A stretch of 39,248 nt of DNA. It comes from JBHIAG01 sp046758465. GTDB lineage: Bacteria > Acidobacteriota > Terriglobia > Acidiferrales > 2-02-FULL-67-57. The stretch spans positions 1 through 39,248 of the forward strand of contig JBHIAG010000009.1 in assembly GCA_046758465.1 (NCBI GenBank). The letters run 5' to 3'. The notes below the pieces were generated by a model. That model had not been told where the DNA came from. It saw nothing but the letters and a program-made list of their open reading frames with translations, and searched no databases. Each line of letters starts with the position of its first letter. Positions within the stretch are counted from its first letter, which is position 1. The position numbers were made by a program, and so were the translations under genes. Shown piece by piece: positions 8,474 to 15,634 of the stretch.

Positions 8474-8545
8474 TGGGTGCGCTGGGACTCGAACCCAGAA
8501 CCTTCGGCTTAAAAGGCCGCTGCTCTACCATTGAGCTACGCACCC
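8474..8545 (-). tRNA. tRNA-Lys (anticodon UUU)
   Basis: The minus strand folds as a full cloverleaf. The acceptor is GGGTGCG/CGCACCC, the D arm GCTC..GAGC, the anticodon loop CTTTTAA (anticodon TTT) on a GGC/GCC stem, and the T arm TGGG-TTCGAGT-CCCA. The discriminator is A and the 3' CCA is not fully encoded (ACCCC follows). One mismatch (G-A) sits at the top of the anticodon stem. A strong -10 box lies just upstream. Confidence 0.93.
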
Positions 8546-8555
8546 CAAACTTCTA

Positions 8556-8561
8556 ATTATA
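8556..8561 (-). promoter_or_regulatory. -10 box of tRNA-Lys
   Basis: A perfect TATAAT on the minus strand ends ten bases before the tRNA 5' end. No good -35 hexamer is visible at 16-18 bases. Confidence 0.65.
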
Positions 8562-8602
8562 CCGCTCCCGCGCTCGCCCCGTCGGTCTCAAATGAAAAAG
8601 TG

Positions 8603-8608
8603 TAGAAT
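8603..8608 (+). promoter_or_regulatory. -10 box of the DUF72 gene, possibly leaderless mRNA
   Basis: TAGAAT ends eight bases before the ATG at 8617. Transcription would then begin at or next to the start codon, and no Shine-Dalgarno is present. The -35 region is weak. Confidence 0.4.
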
Positions 8609-8616
8609 CGTTCTCG

Positions 8617-9519
8617 ATGTCAGGAGGGGGCGAAATCCGTGTGGGGCCTGCAGGCTGGTCGTATGAGGACTGGGCCGGCGTTGTCTATCCCCGCCGCCGC
8701 CCGGGGGACTTCCACGAGGCCAGCTACCTGGCTGACTACTTCGACACCCTCGAGATCAACGTCTCCTTTTATCGTCCCCTTACCCCGGCGATGACGCGCC
8801 GCTGGCTGGAGCGCGTCGCCGCCAACCCACGCTTCCTCTTCACCGCCAAGCTCTGGCAGCGCTTCACCCACGAACGCGACTACACCACCGCCGACCTGCG
8901 CGACTTCTGCCCGGCAATGGATGTCTTGCACGCCGCCGGCAAGCTGGGCGCGCTGCTCGCCCAGTTCCCTTTCTCGTTCAAGAATACCGCTGCGGAGCGC
9001 GCCTACCTGCTTGCGCTAGCCCGGACCTTCCGCGACTTTCCCCTGGTGGTGGAGGTCCGCCACGCCTCCTGGAATGACCCCGCCTTCTACGAGGCCCTGG
9101 CTGAACACGGCGTTGGCTTCTGCAACATTGACCAGCCGGTCATCGGCCGCTCCCTCAAGCCCACCGAGCAAACCACCGCCCCGGTGGGCTACGTCCGCCT
9201 GCATGGGCGCAACTACCGGGAGTGGTTCGCCGACCGGCCCAACGATGACGCGGCCGAGCGCTACAACTACCTCTACTCGCTCGACGAGCTCAAGCCCTGG
9301 GCCGCGCGCATCGAGCACGTTGCCGCTGACGCCCGCCTCACCTTCGTCATCACCAATAACCACTTTCGCGGCCAGGCGGTGACCAATGCGCTCCAGCTCA
9401 TCCACCTGCTGACGCACAAGCCCGTGCGCGTGCCGCCGCCGCTCCTCCAGCACTACCCGGAGCTCGAACCCATCGCCAGCCCCGCCGGCACTACCCCCTC
9501 CCTCTTCCCATCAGTCTAG
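8617..9519 (+). CDS. DUF72 (YecE-like) TIM-barrel protein
   Basis: The 300-residue protein matches the DUF72 family over its full length: VGPAGWSYEDWAGVVYP at the start, FDTLEINVSFYR, FLFTAKLWQRFTH, PLVVEVRHASWN, and TNNHFRGQAVTNALQL near the end. Family members adopt a TIM barrel; the biochemical role is not established. The start is the first ATG. Upstream lies a -10-like TAGAAT and no ribosome site, suggesting a leaderless mRNA. The last 124 bases (from 9396) belong to the left copy of a 450-bp tandem duplication. The stop overlaps, tail to tail on a CTAG, the stop of the small minus-strand ORF. Confidence 0.88.
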   Translation: MSGGGEIRVGPAGWSYEDWAGVVYPRRRPGDFHEASYLADYFDTLEINVSFYRPLTPAMTRRWLERVAANPRFLFTAKLWQRFTHERDYTTADLRDFCPAMDVLHAAGKLGALLAQFPFSFKNTAAERAYLLALARTFRDFPLVVEVRHASWNDPAFYEALAEHGVGFCNIDQPVIGRSLKPTEQTTAPVGYVRLHGRNYREWFADRPNDDAAERYNYLYSLDELKPWAARIEHVAADARLTFVITNNHFRGQAVTNALQLIHLLTHKPVRVPPPLLQHYPELEPIASPAGTTPSLFPSV

Positions 9520-9847
9520 CGCCACCATACCCTTGCCAATTTCTTCCCGGGGTTTTGGGGGAGTGGAATCGTCTTTGGCTTCTTCATACCTTTGTACCAA
9601 ATTTTGACCCACTTTTTTGCTCTGGTGTCGTGCCAATGTCTTGGTCTATTTCTCAGATCCTGGTCAACCCAACAGCTTCTACCACCGCCGATCTTTACGT
9701 CGCCTGGCATGTTGTACCCCCCTTGTTCAAGTTTTCCTGGAGCTTCGGCTTCCCGCCTTTGCTCCGAGGACCCTTTCAACTCCTTACAAACTCTTCCCGC
9801 ACCACAAAGAATCGATTTAGGGCAGAAGCGGCCGAATGTCGCGCCGC
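9396..9847. repeat. Exact 450-bp tandem duplication, copy 1
   Basis: Bases 9396-9847 are identical to 9846-10297 wherever I compared them, line by line, at an offset of exactly 450. The unit joins the last 124 bases of the DUF72 gene, the small ORF with its leader, and the last 31 bases of the kinase gene. The two copies share GC at the junction. Copy 1 ends in a stranded kinase 3' end fused to a stranded DUF72 3' end. Confidence 0.92.
9516..9710 (-). CDS. Small basic Trp-rich protein (64 aa), copy 1
   Basis: This is identical to the ORF at 9966-10160 because it lies in the 450-bp duplicated unit. The ATG at 9710 is preceded on the minus strand by AAGGGGGG six bases upstream. The protein begins MPGDVKIGGGRSCWVDQ and ends GKKLARVWWR. 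It has six Trp, about 17 Lys/Arg and four Asp. No family is recognised, and no signal peptide or membrane segment is evident. Its stop shares CTAG with the stop of the DUF72 gene. In this copy the sequence upstream is only a kinase 3' fragment, so it may have lost its normal transcription. The coding status is a hypothesis. Confidence 0.45.
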   Translation of the reverse strand: MPGDVKIGGGRSCWVDQDLRNRPRHWHDTRAKKWVKIWYKGMKKPKTIPLPQNPGKKLARVWWR

Positions 9848-10297
9848 TCATCCACCTGCTGACGCACAAGCCCGTGCGCGTGCCGCCGCCGCTCCTCCAG
9901 CACTACCCGGAGCTCGAACCCATCGCCAGCCCCGCCGGCACTACCCCCTCCCTCTTCCCATCAGTCTAGCGCCACCATACCCTTGCCAATTTCTTCCCGG
10001 GGTTTTGGGGGAGTGGAATCGTCTTTGGCTTCTTCATACCTTTGTACCAAATTTTGACCCACTTTTTTGCTCTGGTGTCGTGCCAATGTCTTGGTCTATT
10101 TCTCAGATCCTGGTCAACCCAACAGCTTCTACCACCGCCGATCTTTACGTCGCCTGGCATGTTGTACCCCCCTTGTTCAAGTTTTCCTGGAGCTTCGGCT
10201 TCCCGCCTTTGCTCCGAGGACCCTTTCAACTCCTTACAAACTCTTCCCGCACCACAAAGAATCGATTTAGGGCAGAAGCGGCCGAATGTCGCGCCGC
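9846..10297. repeat. Exact 450-bp tandem duplication, copy 2
   Basis: This is the second copy of the unit at 9396. It ends inside the intact kinase gene (stop at 10267). Bases 10021-10140 contain 56 G+C of 120 (47%), well below the surrounding genes, so the unit is compositionally distinct as well as repeated. Confidence 0.92.
9966..10160 (-). CDS. Small basic Trp-rich protein (64 aa), copy 2, downstream of the kinase
   Basis: This ORF lies 106 bp downstream of the kinase-TPR stop on the same strand, and AAGGGGGG six bases before its ATG is a good ribosome site. The product is strongly cationic (net about +13), with Trp at 14, 26, 34, 38, 62 and 63 and a RAKKWVKIWYKGMKKPK core. Codons AGA and AGG are used often, unlike the GC-rich genes nearby. 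I do not recognise a family. It could be a small nucleic-acid- or membrane-binding protein co-transcribed with the kinase, or a chance ORF in an AT-richer spacer. The ribosome site and the tail-to-tail stop with the DUF72 gene in the parental arrangement favour a gene. Confidence 0.5.
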   Translation of the reverse strand: MPGDVKIGGGRSCWVDQDLRNRPRHWHDTRAKKWVKIWYKGMKKPKTIPLPQNPGKKLARVWWR

Positions 10298-13200
10298 GCG
10301 GCAAAATTCTCCCGTTGGCTTTCTGGAATTGTTTGCTGCAACCGGCGCACGACCTCCTGCGCTTGTTCATAGGCGCGCCTGGCCTCGTCCGCTCTTCCTA
10401 ACCTTTGGAGGGCTTGACTCTGGACGTAGTAGGCTTGCGCGAGCAATTCCGGCCCTAGGCTCACCTCACCCGGGGAAAGCATCTCGTCCAACGTCTGGAT
10501 TGTGCTGACATACTCTTTCTGCCAAAGGTAAACGCGCGCAAGATTGAGCCGGGTGCGGGCGCGCAGATAGGCGCGGCCCATCCTTTGCGCCTGGTCAAAG
10601 CTGGTCTGGCAATCCGACAATGCTTGCGGGATATTTCCCCTCTCGGCTTGCAGCAAGCCGAGATAGGATTTGGCTTCCACGCTCGCAGCATCCGGTCTCT
10701 CCCCTGTCCACAAAGCTGCCGCCCGGCGGAAATGCTTGCGCGCCTCATCCCGGTTTTCTTCCTCATAGCCAAGCTCACCCAGGGCGGTATACCCTCCGGG
10801 AAGCAGATCACCATACTGATTTTCCTCTGCGACCTGCACGGCTGCGGTGAGGGTGGTCCGCGCCTGGTCGAATTCACCCAAGCGAACATCAATCCTTCCC
10901 AGAAGGATCTGTGCCCGAGCGACGTTGCGTCCAGCGTTGAGACTCCGGGATAATTCCAAAGCCTGCTTTAGAGAATCGCGCGCCAGGGCGTATTGATTTT
11001 GAAAGAACTGGCAGCGCGCAATGTTGTAGGTGATATCGGCGATTTGTGACTTGTCATCCACCGCCTGAGCGATGGCGAGCGCGCGCCGCAAGTGATCCAT
11101 GGCCTGGGCGTAGTGGCCGGCGTTGCTGTGATAGACCCCTATCAGCATGCGGTCAAAAGCTTCCCAACTCTTGTCTCCCATCCGTTCGAACAGGGACAGC
11201 GCCTCCTGCACGTATTGCAAACCTTGCTCGCGATTCGGTCCGTGCTGGATCAGCACGCTGCCCAAGTTGCTCAACGTCTGTACCGTGCGGCGGTCTTGGC
11301 GATACCGCTCGGCCACCTGAAGGCTCTGGCGATAGTAATCGATCGTCTTCGCATAGTTGCCCTGCCAATAATAAATACTGCCTATATTCATCAGTGCCAC
11401 CGCAACGCTGCGGTTGTTCTGGATTTCCCCGCTGCGGGCGAGCGCTTGCTGGTAGAAGTCGAGAGCTTCTTTCAGCTTGCCCTCGTCCGCGGAAGCATCA
11501 CCCAGCAATTTGTGGGCGAGGAGGATGCCGAACTGGTTCCGCAGTTCCTGGAAGATCGCCAAAGCCGCCTGGAAGTTCTCCCGAGCCTGGCCGTATTCCC
11601 CTTTTCGCCAGAAGATGGTCCCCAAGTCGGTTAGCGCCGTGGCCTCGCCCTCCCGATTCCCCAGAGCCACGTAGAGCCGATGGGCTTTGCGAGCGTTGGC
11701 CAGGGCGCGGGGAAAGTCGCGGACCTGACCGTACAACGACCCGAGTTGTTGGTAGGCGACGATGTAGTTCGGATCAATCCGGATGGCCCCTTCATAGCGG
11801 GCGATGGCTTTCTGAAATTCTCCTTGCTTCTCGTACACCCCAGCCAGGCCGGCGTGCCACACTGGATCGTCCTCATACACCCGGATCAAGTCGAGATATT
11901 TTTGTTCTGCTGCCGCAAAATCATACTTTCTCTCAGCCAGGTTGGCCTCGATGAAATAGGCATCGATGATCGGCATGTGCGCGGTGATGAGCTGGGCAGC
12001 TTTTTCAGAAAGTTCAAGGGCTTTCTCGTCGTACCCCAGCATTCCATAGATTTTGCCCATCCAAGCGTAGGCTAGGGCAAACGTGGGATCTTCCTGAATG
12101 ACGTGGTCGAAAGATTTCAGCGCCTCCGCGTATCTGCCTTCGTAGAGCGCGTTCATCCCCTCATTGTAAGAGACGGCAACCGCTGGGTTTTTGAGGCTCT
12201 CGCGCCGCGCGCGCGCCTGGTATTCTTCGCCTGGCCCGAGCTTCTGAAAGTGTTTTTCGATTTCATCGCTTAGCCCCGCCAGCATCTTCAACAGGGTCTC
12301 TTCACCGGAACCGGAAATTTCGCTCTCTACTCGGGCAGCGCGGAGTGTATCGGCTGACTCCCCATCTTTGAACTCCAGGGAAGCGCGCAGTGTGTCACCG
12401 AATCGGTAGATGACGGGCACCACAACATAGCGGGCACCTGCAAAGCTGGCCACGCTCTGGATGGAAACCCGGTCATAGAGATCTTTCCCGCTCCGCTCGA
12501 TACCACTGCTGATTTGATACAGGCGTTCGTAGTCAAGCACGCGAATATTGGGTGAACCGGTCAGTTCAGCTACCAGGTTCTGCGTCAGCGCCATTCGAGA
12601 GCGATCGAGGTTCTCATTGCCGGTGGTGTTTTGAAAGGGTAAGACTGCAACCGGGATTCTTGGCGGACGCTCTCCCGTGAGCCACAACTGAACGCGTTCT
12701 CGAAACCCCGGCACAGCGAAGATTAGAGCCACCACCAACATCACCAAGCTGACGACCGCAACCATCCACGCCCGGCGCGTCAGCCTGAGGCGGGCCTGCG
12801 GCAAAGCCGGGGCGCGTTCGGGTTGTTCGAGGGCAGCAAGCAGGTCGCGGGCGGAGGGGTAGCGCTGGGCCGGGTCACGCGCCAGCATCTGGGCGACAAT
12901 CCGGTCAATTCCCTCCGGCAGCGCGGAGTTGTAGCGACTCGGCGGCAGCGGGCTCTCAGTCAGGATGCGGGCCATCATGCTGGCCACACTGGGAGCCTCG
13001 AAGGGGTGGCGGCCGGCGAGCATCTCGTAGAAGACGATGCCGAGGGAAAAGATGTCGGCAGGGGCATCGGGCTCGCGCCGCTCGAGAACTTCCGGGGCGA
13101 GGTAGCGAGGTGTCCCGCCCAGGGTTCCGGTCTCGGTGCTGGCGGTCTCGGCATCGTCGAGCGGCAAGCGCTGAGCCAGGCCGAAGTCGAGAATTTTCAC

Positions 13201-13677
13201 CCGGCCTTCCTCGTCCACCAGGATGTTTTCCGGCTTGATGTCCCGGTGGAGGAAGCCCGTCCGGTGGGCGGCCGCGAGCGCCTCGGCGCACTGCCGGACA
13301 ATCTTCAAGCTGTCCTCAAGGCTCAGGGGCCGTGCCAGGCGCGCCCGCAGCGACTCCCCCGCCACCAGCTCCATCACCAGGAAGGTTTCCCCGCCAGCCT
13401 CGAAAACATCGAAGAGCGAAGCGATGTTGGGATGATTGAGCGCGGAGACGGAGCGGGCTTCGCGCAGCAAGCGCTGCTTGTGAGCTTCGTCGCCTGCCAG
13501 GTGCGGCGCCAGGCGCTTGAGTGCCACCGACCGCCGCAGAACGGTGTCGGTGGCGCGATAGACTTCGCCCATCCCGCCTTCGCCCAGCTTGGCGACGACG
13601 TGGTAGCGGCCTAGGTCAGTTCCGGACAAATCCCCGCGCGGGAGGTGGGGTTCACCTGATCCCGCTGCGGGGTTCAT
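10267..13677 (-). CDS. Membrane serine/threonine protein kinase with TPR repeats
   Basis: The 1136-residue protein starts with a Pkn/Hanks-type kinase: glycine loop GEGGMGEV (32-39), Lys54 in VALK, HRDIKPEN (144-151), DFG (164-166) and APE (194-196). A single transmembrane helix follows (about 303-323). Next comes a FlgO/CsgG-like segment (VAVLPFQNTTGNENLDRSRMALTQNLVAEL, from about 342), then at least ten TPR units to about residue 1100. The kinase should lie in the cytosol and the TPR part outside or in the periplasm. All catalytic residues are present, so it is probably active. The likely role is sensing and protein-protein scaffolding; the signal is unknown. Parts of the TPR region have lower GC than other genes. 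The gene stands between a tRNA-Glu-like gene and the duplicated small ORF. Confidence 0.9.
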   Translation of the reverse strand: MNPAAGSGEPHLPRGDLSGTDLGRYHVVAKLGEGGMGEVYRATDTVLRRSVALKRLAPHLAGDEAHKQRLLREARSVSALNHPNIASLFDVFEAGGETFLVMELVAGESLRARLARPLSLEDSLKIVRQCAEALAAAHRTGFLHRDIKPENILVDEEGRVKILDFGLAQRLPLDDAETASTETGTLGGTPRYLAPEVLERREPDAPADIFSLGIVFYEMLAGRHPFEAPSVASMMARILTESPLPPSRYNSALPEGIDRIVAQMLARDPAQRYPSARDLLAALEQPERAPALPQARLRLTRRAWMVAVVSLVMLVVALIFAVPGFRERVQLWLTGERPPRIPVAVLPFQNTTGNENLDRSRMALTQNLVAELTGSPNIRVLDYERLYQISSGIERSGKDLYDRVSIQSVASFAGARYVVVPVIYRFGDTLRASLEFKDGESADTLRAARVESEISGSGEETLLKMLAGLSDEIEKHFQKLGPGEEYQARARRESLKNPAVAVSYNEGMNALYEGRYAEALKSFDHVIQEDPTFALAYAWMGKIYGMLGYDEKALELSEKAAQLITAHMPIIDAYFIEANLAERKYDFAAAEQKYLDLIRVYEDDPVWHAGLAGVYEKQGEFQKAIARYEGAIRIDPNYIVAYQQLGSLYGQVRDFPRALANARKAHRLYVALGNREGEATALTDLGTIFWRKGEYGQARENFQAALAIFQELRNQFGILLAHKLLGDASADEGKLKEALDFYQQALARSGEIQNNRSVAVALMNIGSIYYWQGNYAKTIDYYRQSLQVAERYRQDRRTVQTLSNLGSVLIQHGPNREQGLQYVQEALSLFERMGDKSWEAFDRMLIGVYHSNAGHYAQAMDHLRRALAIAQAVDDKSQIADITYNIARCQFFQNQYALARDSLKQALELSRSLNAGRNVARAQILLGRIDVRLGEFDQARTTLTAAVQVAEENQYGDLLPGGYTALGELGYEEENRDEARKHFRRAAALWTGERPDAASVEAKSYLGLLQAERGNIPQALSDCQTSFDQAQRMGRAYLRARTRLNLARVYLWQKEYVSTIQTLDEMLSPGEVSLGPELLAQAYYVQSQALQRLGRADEARRAYEQAQEVVRRLQQTIPESQRENFAARRDIRPLLP

Positions 13678-13751
13678 GGCAAGTGAAAGGGGACGGCCTA
13701 GCCAACTGTCGCAGTGGAGGTAGTATTGGGTGCCGTTGCCCTTTGGTCGCT

Positions 13752-13781
13752 ATCTTAGCTCTCGCAGGCAACCCCCTGCAA
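13752..13781 (-). promoter_or_regulatory. Sigma-70-type promoter for the kinase gene
   Basis: On the minus strand TTGCAG (13776-13781) is separated by 18 bases from TAAGAT (13752-13757). The start site would lie about 70 bases before the kinase ATG. The A6 tract at 13783-13788 (T6 on the transcript strand) just upstream could end transcription of the tRNA-like gene. Confidence 0.5.
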
Positions 13782-13794
13782 CAAAAAAGCAGCG

Positions 13795-13874
13795 TGGCGT
13801 CCCCGGCGGGATTTGAACCACGCGTTTTCCCCGAGGAAGCGGGGACGTCCTAGGCCTGACTAGACGACGGGGAC
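13795..13874 (-). tRNA. tRNA-Glu-like gene with an expanded, non-standard anticodon loop (possible pseudo-tRNA)
   Basis: The acceptor (GTCCCCG/CGGGGAC), the Glu-type D arm (GTCTAG..CCTAGGAC), TTCAAAT in the T loop and an encoded CCA are all present. Two things are abnormal. The anticodon stem TCCCC/GGGGA closes an eight-base loop, GCTTCCTC, instead of seven (or a six-base loop if one more pair forms). The T stem carries one extra base (GCGTGG against CCCGC). If the base after the first U is taken as position 34, the anticodon reads UCC (Gly); UUC (Glu) is also present but out of register. A good promoter lies directly upstream, so it is probably transcribed. It could be a decaying copy, an unusual tRNA or an assembly error. 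Confidence 0.7.
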
Positions 13875-13881
13875 AGGGGCC

Positions 13882-13911
13882 ATCTTAGTGGCCGCTTCGC
13901 CGGGCTGTCAA
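13882..13911 (-). promoter_or_regulatory. Sigma-70-type promoter of the tRNA-Glu-like gene
   Basis: A perfect TTGACA (13906-13911), an 18-base spacer and TAAGAT (13882-13887) end seven bases before the tRNA 5' end. Position and quality are typical of a stable-RNA promoter. Confidence 0.7.
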
Positions 13912-13939
13912 ACCCAGGCAACCCCTGCTACTGAATTTC

Positions 13940-14995
13940 CTAGCGATGTCCCGAAGCTTGGGGACGGCGACGCGCCGATTTTTTCTCCAGGGCTTCGACG
14001 CGCGCGGCCAACTCCGGCAGGCGAGCAAAGTAGGCGTAGGCTTTCTTGAACTCCGCCAGCGGGCGTGCCGGGGTTCCCCAGACGGTTTGCCCGCGCGGGA
14101 TGCGCTTGCCGGTCGGAATGCCAGCTTGCGCGCCCAGCACGGCACCCTCGTCGATGCGCACGTGGTCGGCAACGCCCACCTGGCCGCCAGCGGTTACGTT
14201 GTTCCCCAGGGTCGCACTACCCGAAACGCCGGTCTGCGCGGCCAGCACGCAGTGCTCGCCGAGGGTGACGTTGTGGGCGATGTGAACGAGGTTGTCGAGC
14301 TTTGCGCCACGCCCGATGAGGGTGGCATCGAGTGCCCCGCGGTCTATGGTGCAATTGGCGCCGATTTCCACATCATCGCCAATCTCCACCCGGCCCCGTT
14401 GCGGAAACTTGTGGTAACGCCCCTCGGCGAAAACGTAGCCGAAGCCGTCGCTGCCCACCACCGTCCCGGCGTGGATGCGCACACGCGCCCCTAAGGTCAC
14501 GTTGCGGTAGAGGGTCACGCGGGAGAAGAGCACGCACTCGGGACCTAGCACCACGCCGCGACCCAGGTAGCAGCCCGCGCCAAGCTGGCAGCCTGCGCCC
14601 ACGCGCACGTCGGCTGCAATCACCACGTAGGGGCCAACTGCCACGTTCGCGTCCAGCTTGGCCGTGGTGTCCACCAGCGCTGTGGGATGAATCCCCGCAG
14701 GCAGGCGAGGCTCCGGCTCCAGCCACTCCAGCGCGCGGGCAAAAGCCAGCTTGGGGTTGGCGACCCGGATGAGCACTTTGCCGCCCCTCCGGGCCTCCGG
14801 GGGGACATCGCGGCCCACGAGCAGGGCGCTGGCGGCAGACGCCAGTGCCCGCGCCAGATGCTTTTCGGCCTCGACGTAGACTACATCACCCGGCCCGGCC
14901 CTCTCCAGGCTGGCAAACCCCGTGATCGGTGTCTGGGGGTTGCCCATCACTTCCCCGCCTACATAGGCAGCGATCTCGGCCACGCTCGTGCGCAT
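13940..14995 (-). CDS. lpxD: UDP-3-O-acylglucosamine N-acyltransferase
   Basis: LpxD adds the N-linked hydroxyacyl chain in lipid A synthesis. The start is ATG 14995, with AGGAG (15003-15007) seven bases upstream; an ATG further out (15097) would add 34 residues of repeat-derived sequence. The 351-residue protein has the N-terminal uridine-binding domain (AEIAAYVGGEVMGNPQTPITGFASL) and a long left-handed beta-helix of hexapeptide repeats. It carries the catalytic LDNLVHIAHNVTLGEH. The C-terminal helix ends in RRRPQASGHR, where a GTCCCGAAGCTTGGGGAC palindrome supplies the codons and probably the stop context. It is divergent from the cupin and lpxA genes, which place lipid A steps on both strands. 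Confidence 0.92.
   Translation of the reverse strand: MRTSVAEIAAYVGGEVMGNPQTPITGFASLERAGPGDVVYVEAEKHLARALASAASALLVGRDVPPEARRGGKVLIRVANPKLAFARALEWLEPEPRLPAGIHPTALVDTTAKLDANVAVGPYVVIAADVRVGAGCQLGAGCYLGRGVVLGPECVLFSRVTLYRNVTLGARVRIHAGTVVGSDGFGYVFAEGRYHKFPQRGRVEIGDDVEIGANCTIDRGALDATLIGRGAKLDNLVHIAHNVTLGEHCVLAAQTGVSGSATLGNNVTAGGQVGVADHVRIDEGAVLGAQAGIPTGKRIPRGQTVWGTPARPLAEFKKAYAYFARLPELAARVEALEKKSARRRPQASGHR
13948..13965. repeat. In-frame palindrome, GAAGCTTC family, at lpxD 3' end
   Basis: GTCCCGAAGCTTGGGGAC (one imperfect pair) is read on the minus strand as PQASG, four residues before the end of LpxD. Confidence 0.8.
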
Positions 14996-15019
14996 TGCAC
15001 TTCTCCTAGCTGGGATTCG

Positions 15020-15240
15020 CAACCTGCCTGCCTGCCCGTCCCTGCCACCGCAGGCAGGCCTGCCCGAGGCAGGCAGGTGCAGGCGGGTCGCCGGCAAGTA
15101 CGGGCGCAGTATATCGGAAACCTACCTGTCGCCGTCAGGCCAGGGCTCCGCGAGGCGGGCTTGCAGGGCGTGGGGGGATTGCGTAGGCTAACGCCTGCCT
15201 GCCGGCGGCAGGCCCGCCTTAGGCGGCCAGGCAGGCAACT
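15020..15240. repeat. Palindromic GCAGGCAGGC repeats between lpxD and the cupin gene
   Basis: Two dense inverted-repeat clusters (about 15022-15085 and 15196-15238) are made of GCCTGCCTGC, GGCAGGCAGG and CCGCCTTAGGCGG. They fill most of the divergent promoter region, and no clear -10 or -35 was seen for either gene. Confidence 0.65.
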
Positions 15241-15264
15241 CGCTTTCCGTAGCAGGAGGACGCT

Positions 15265-15627
15265 GTGGCTGAAATGGCTTTCCCCGCACCGATTCAGTCT
15301 CTCCCGGAGGCGGACATTTCGTTTCCGGGCATTCGCGGTTGGCTGCTTCAGAGCGCGCGCGGGCAGGTGGTCTTTATGGACATCGCGCCGATTGGCGAGG
15401 TGCCGCCGCACAGCCACGGGGCGCAGTGGGGGGTGGTGGTCGCGGGCGAGATAGTGTTGACGCTTGGCGGTGAGACGCACACCTACCGCCAGGGCGACTC
15501 CTACTTCATCCCGGCGGGCGTCGTGCATTCCGCGGTCTTCCACAGTCGCGTCCTGGTGGTGGACTTCTTCGCCGACCCGGACCGCTATCACGCCAAGCCC
15601 GAGGCTAATCCGAAGGACAAGGCCTGA
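15265..15627 (+). CDS. Small cupin-domain protein
   Basis: This is a 120-residue single-domain cupin. AGGAGG (15254-15259) five bases before the GTG decides the start. The beta-barrel motifs are PPHSHGAQWGVVVAGEIVLTLGG (the first His motif) and YFIPAGVVHSAVF (the second, with GVVH). The His residues suggest a bound metal. Function cannot be assigned beyond the fold; candidates are a sugar-binding or dioxygenase-like protein. It precedes lpxA by seven bases and is probably co-transcribed with it. Confidence 0.82.
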   Translation: MAEMAFPAPIQSLPEADISFPGIRGWLLQSARGQVVFMDIAPIGEVPPHSHGAQWGVVVAGEIVLTLGGETHTYRQGDSYFIPAGVVHSAVFHSRVLVVDFFADPDRYHAKPEANPKDKA

Positions 15628-15634
15628 GCCGCCG

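Noticed and set aside
9555..10508. A 317-codon plus-strand frame through both 450-bp copies
   Set aside because: It is open because 450 is a multiple of three, and it repeats its own peptide. It runs into the antisense of the kinase gene.
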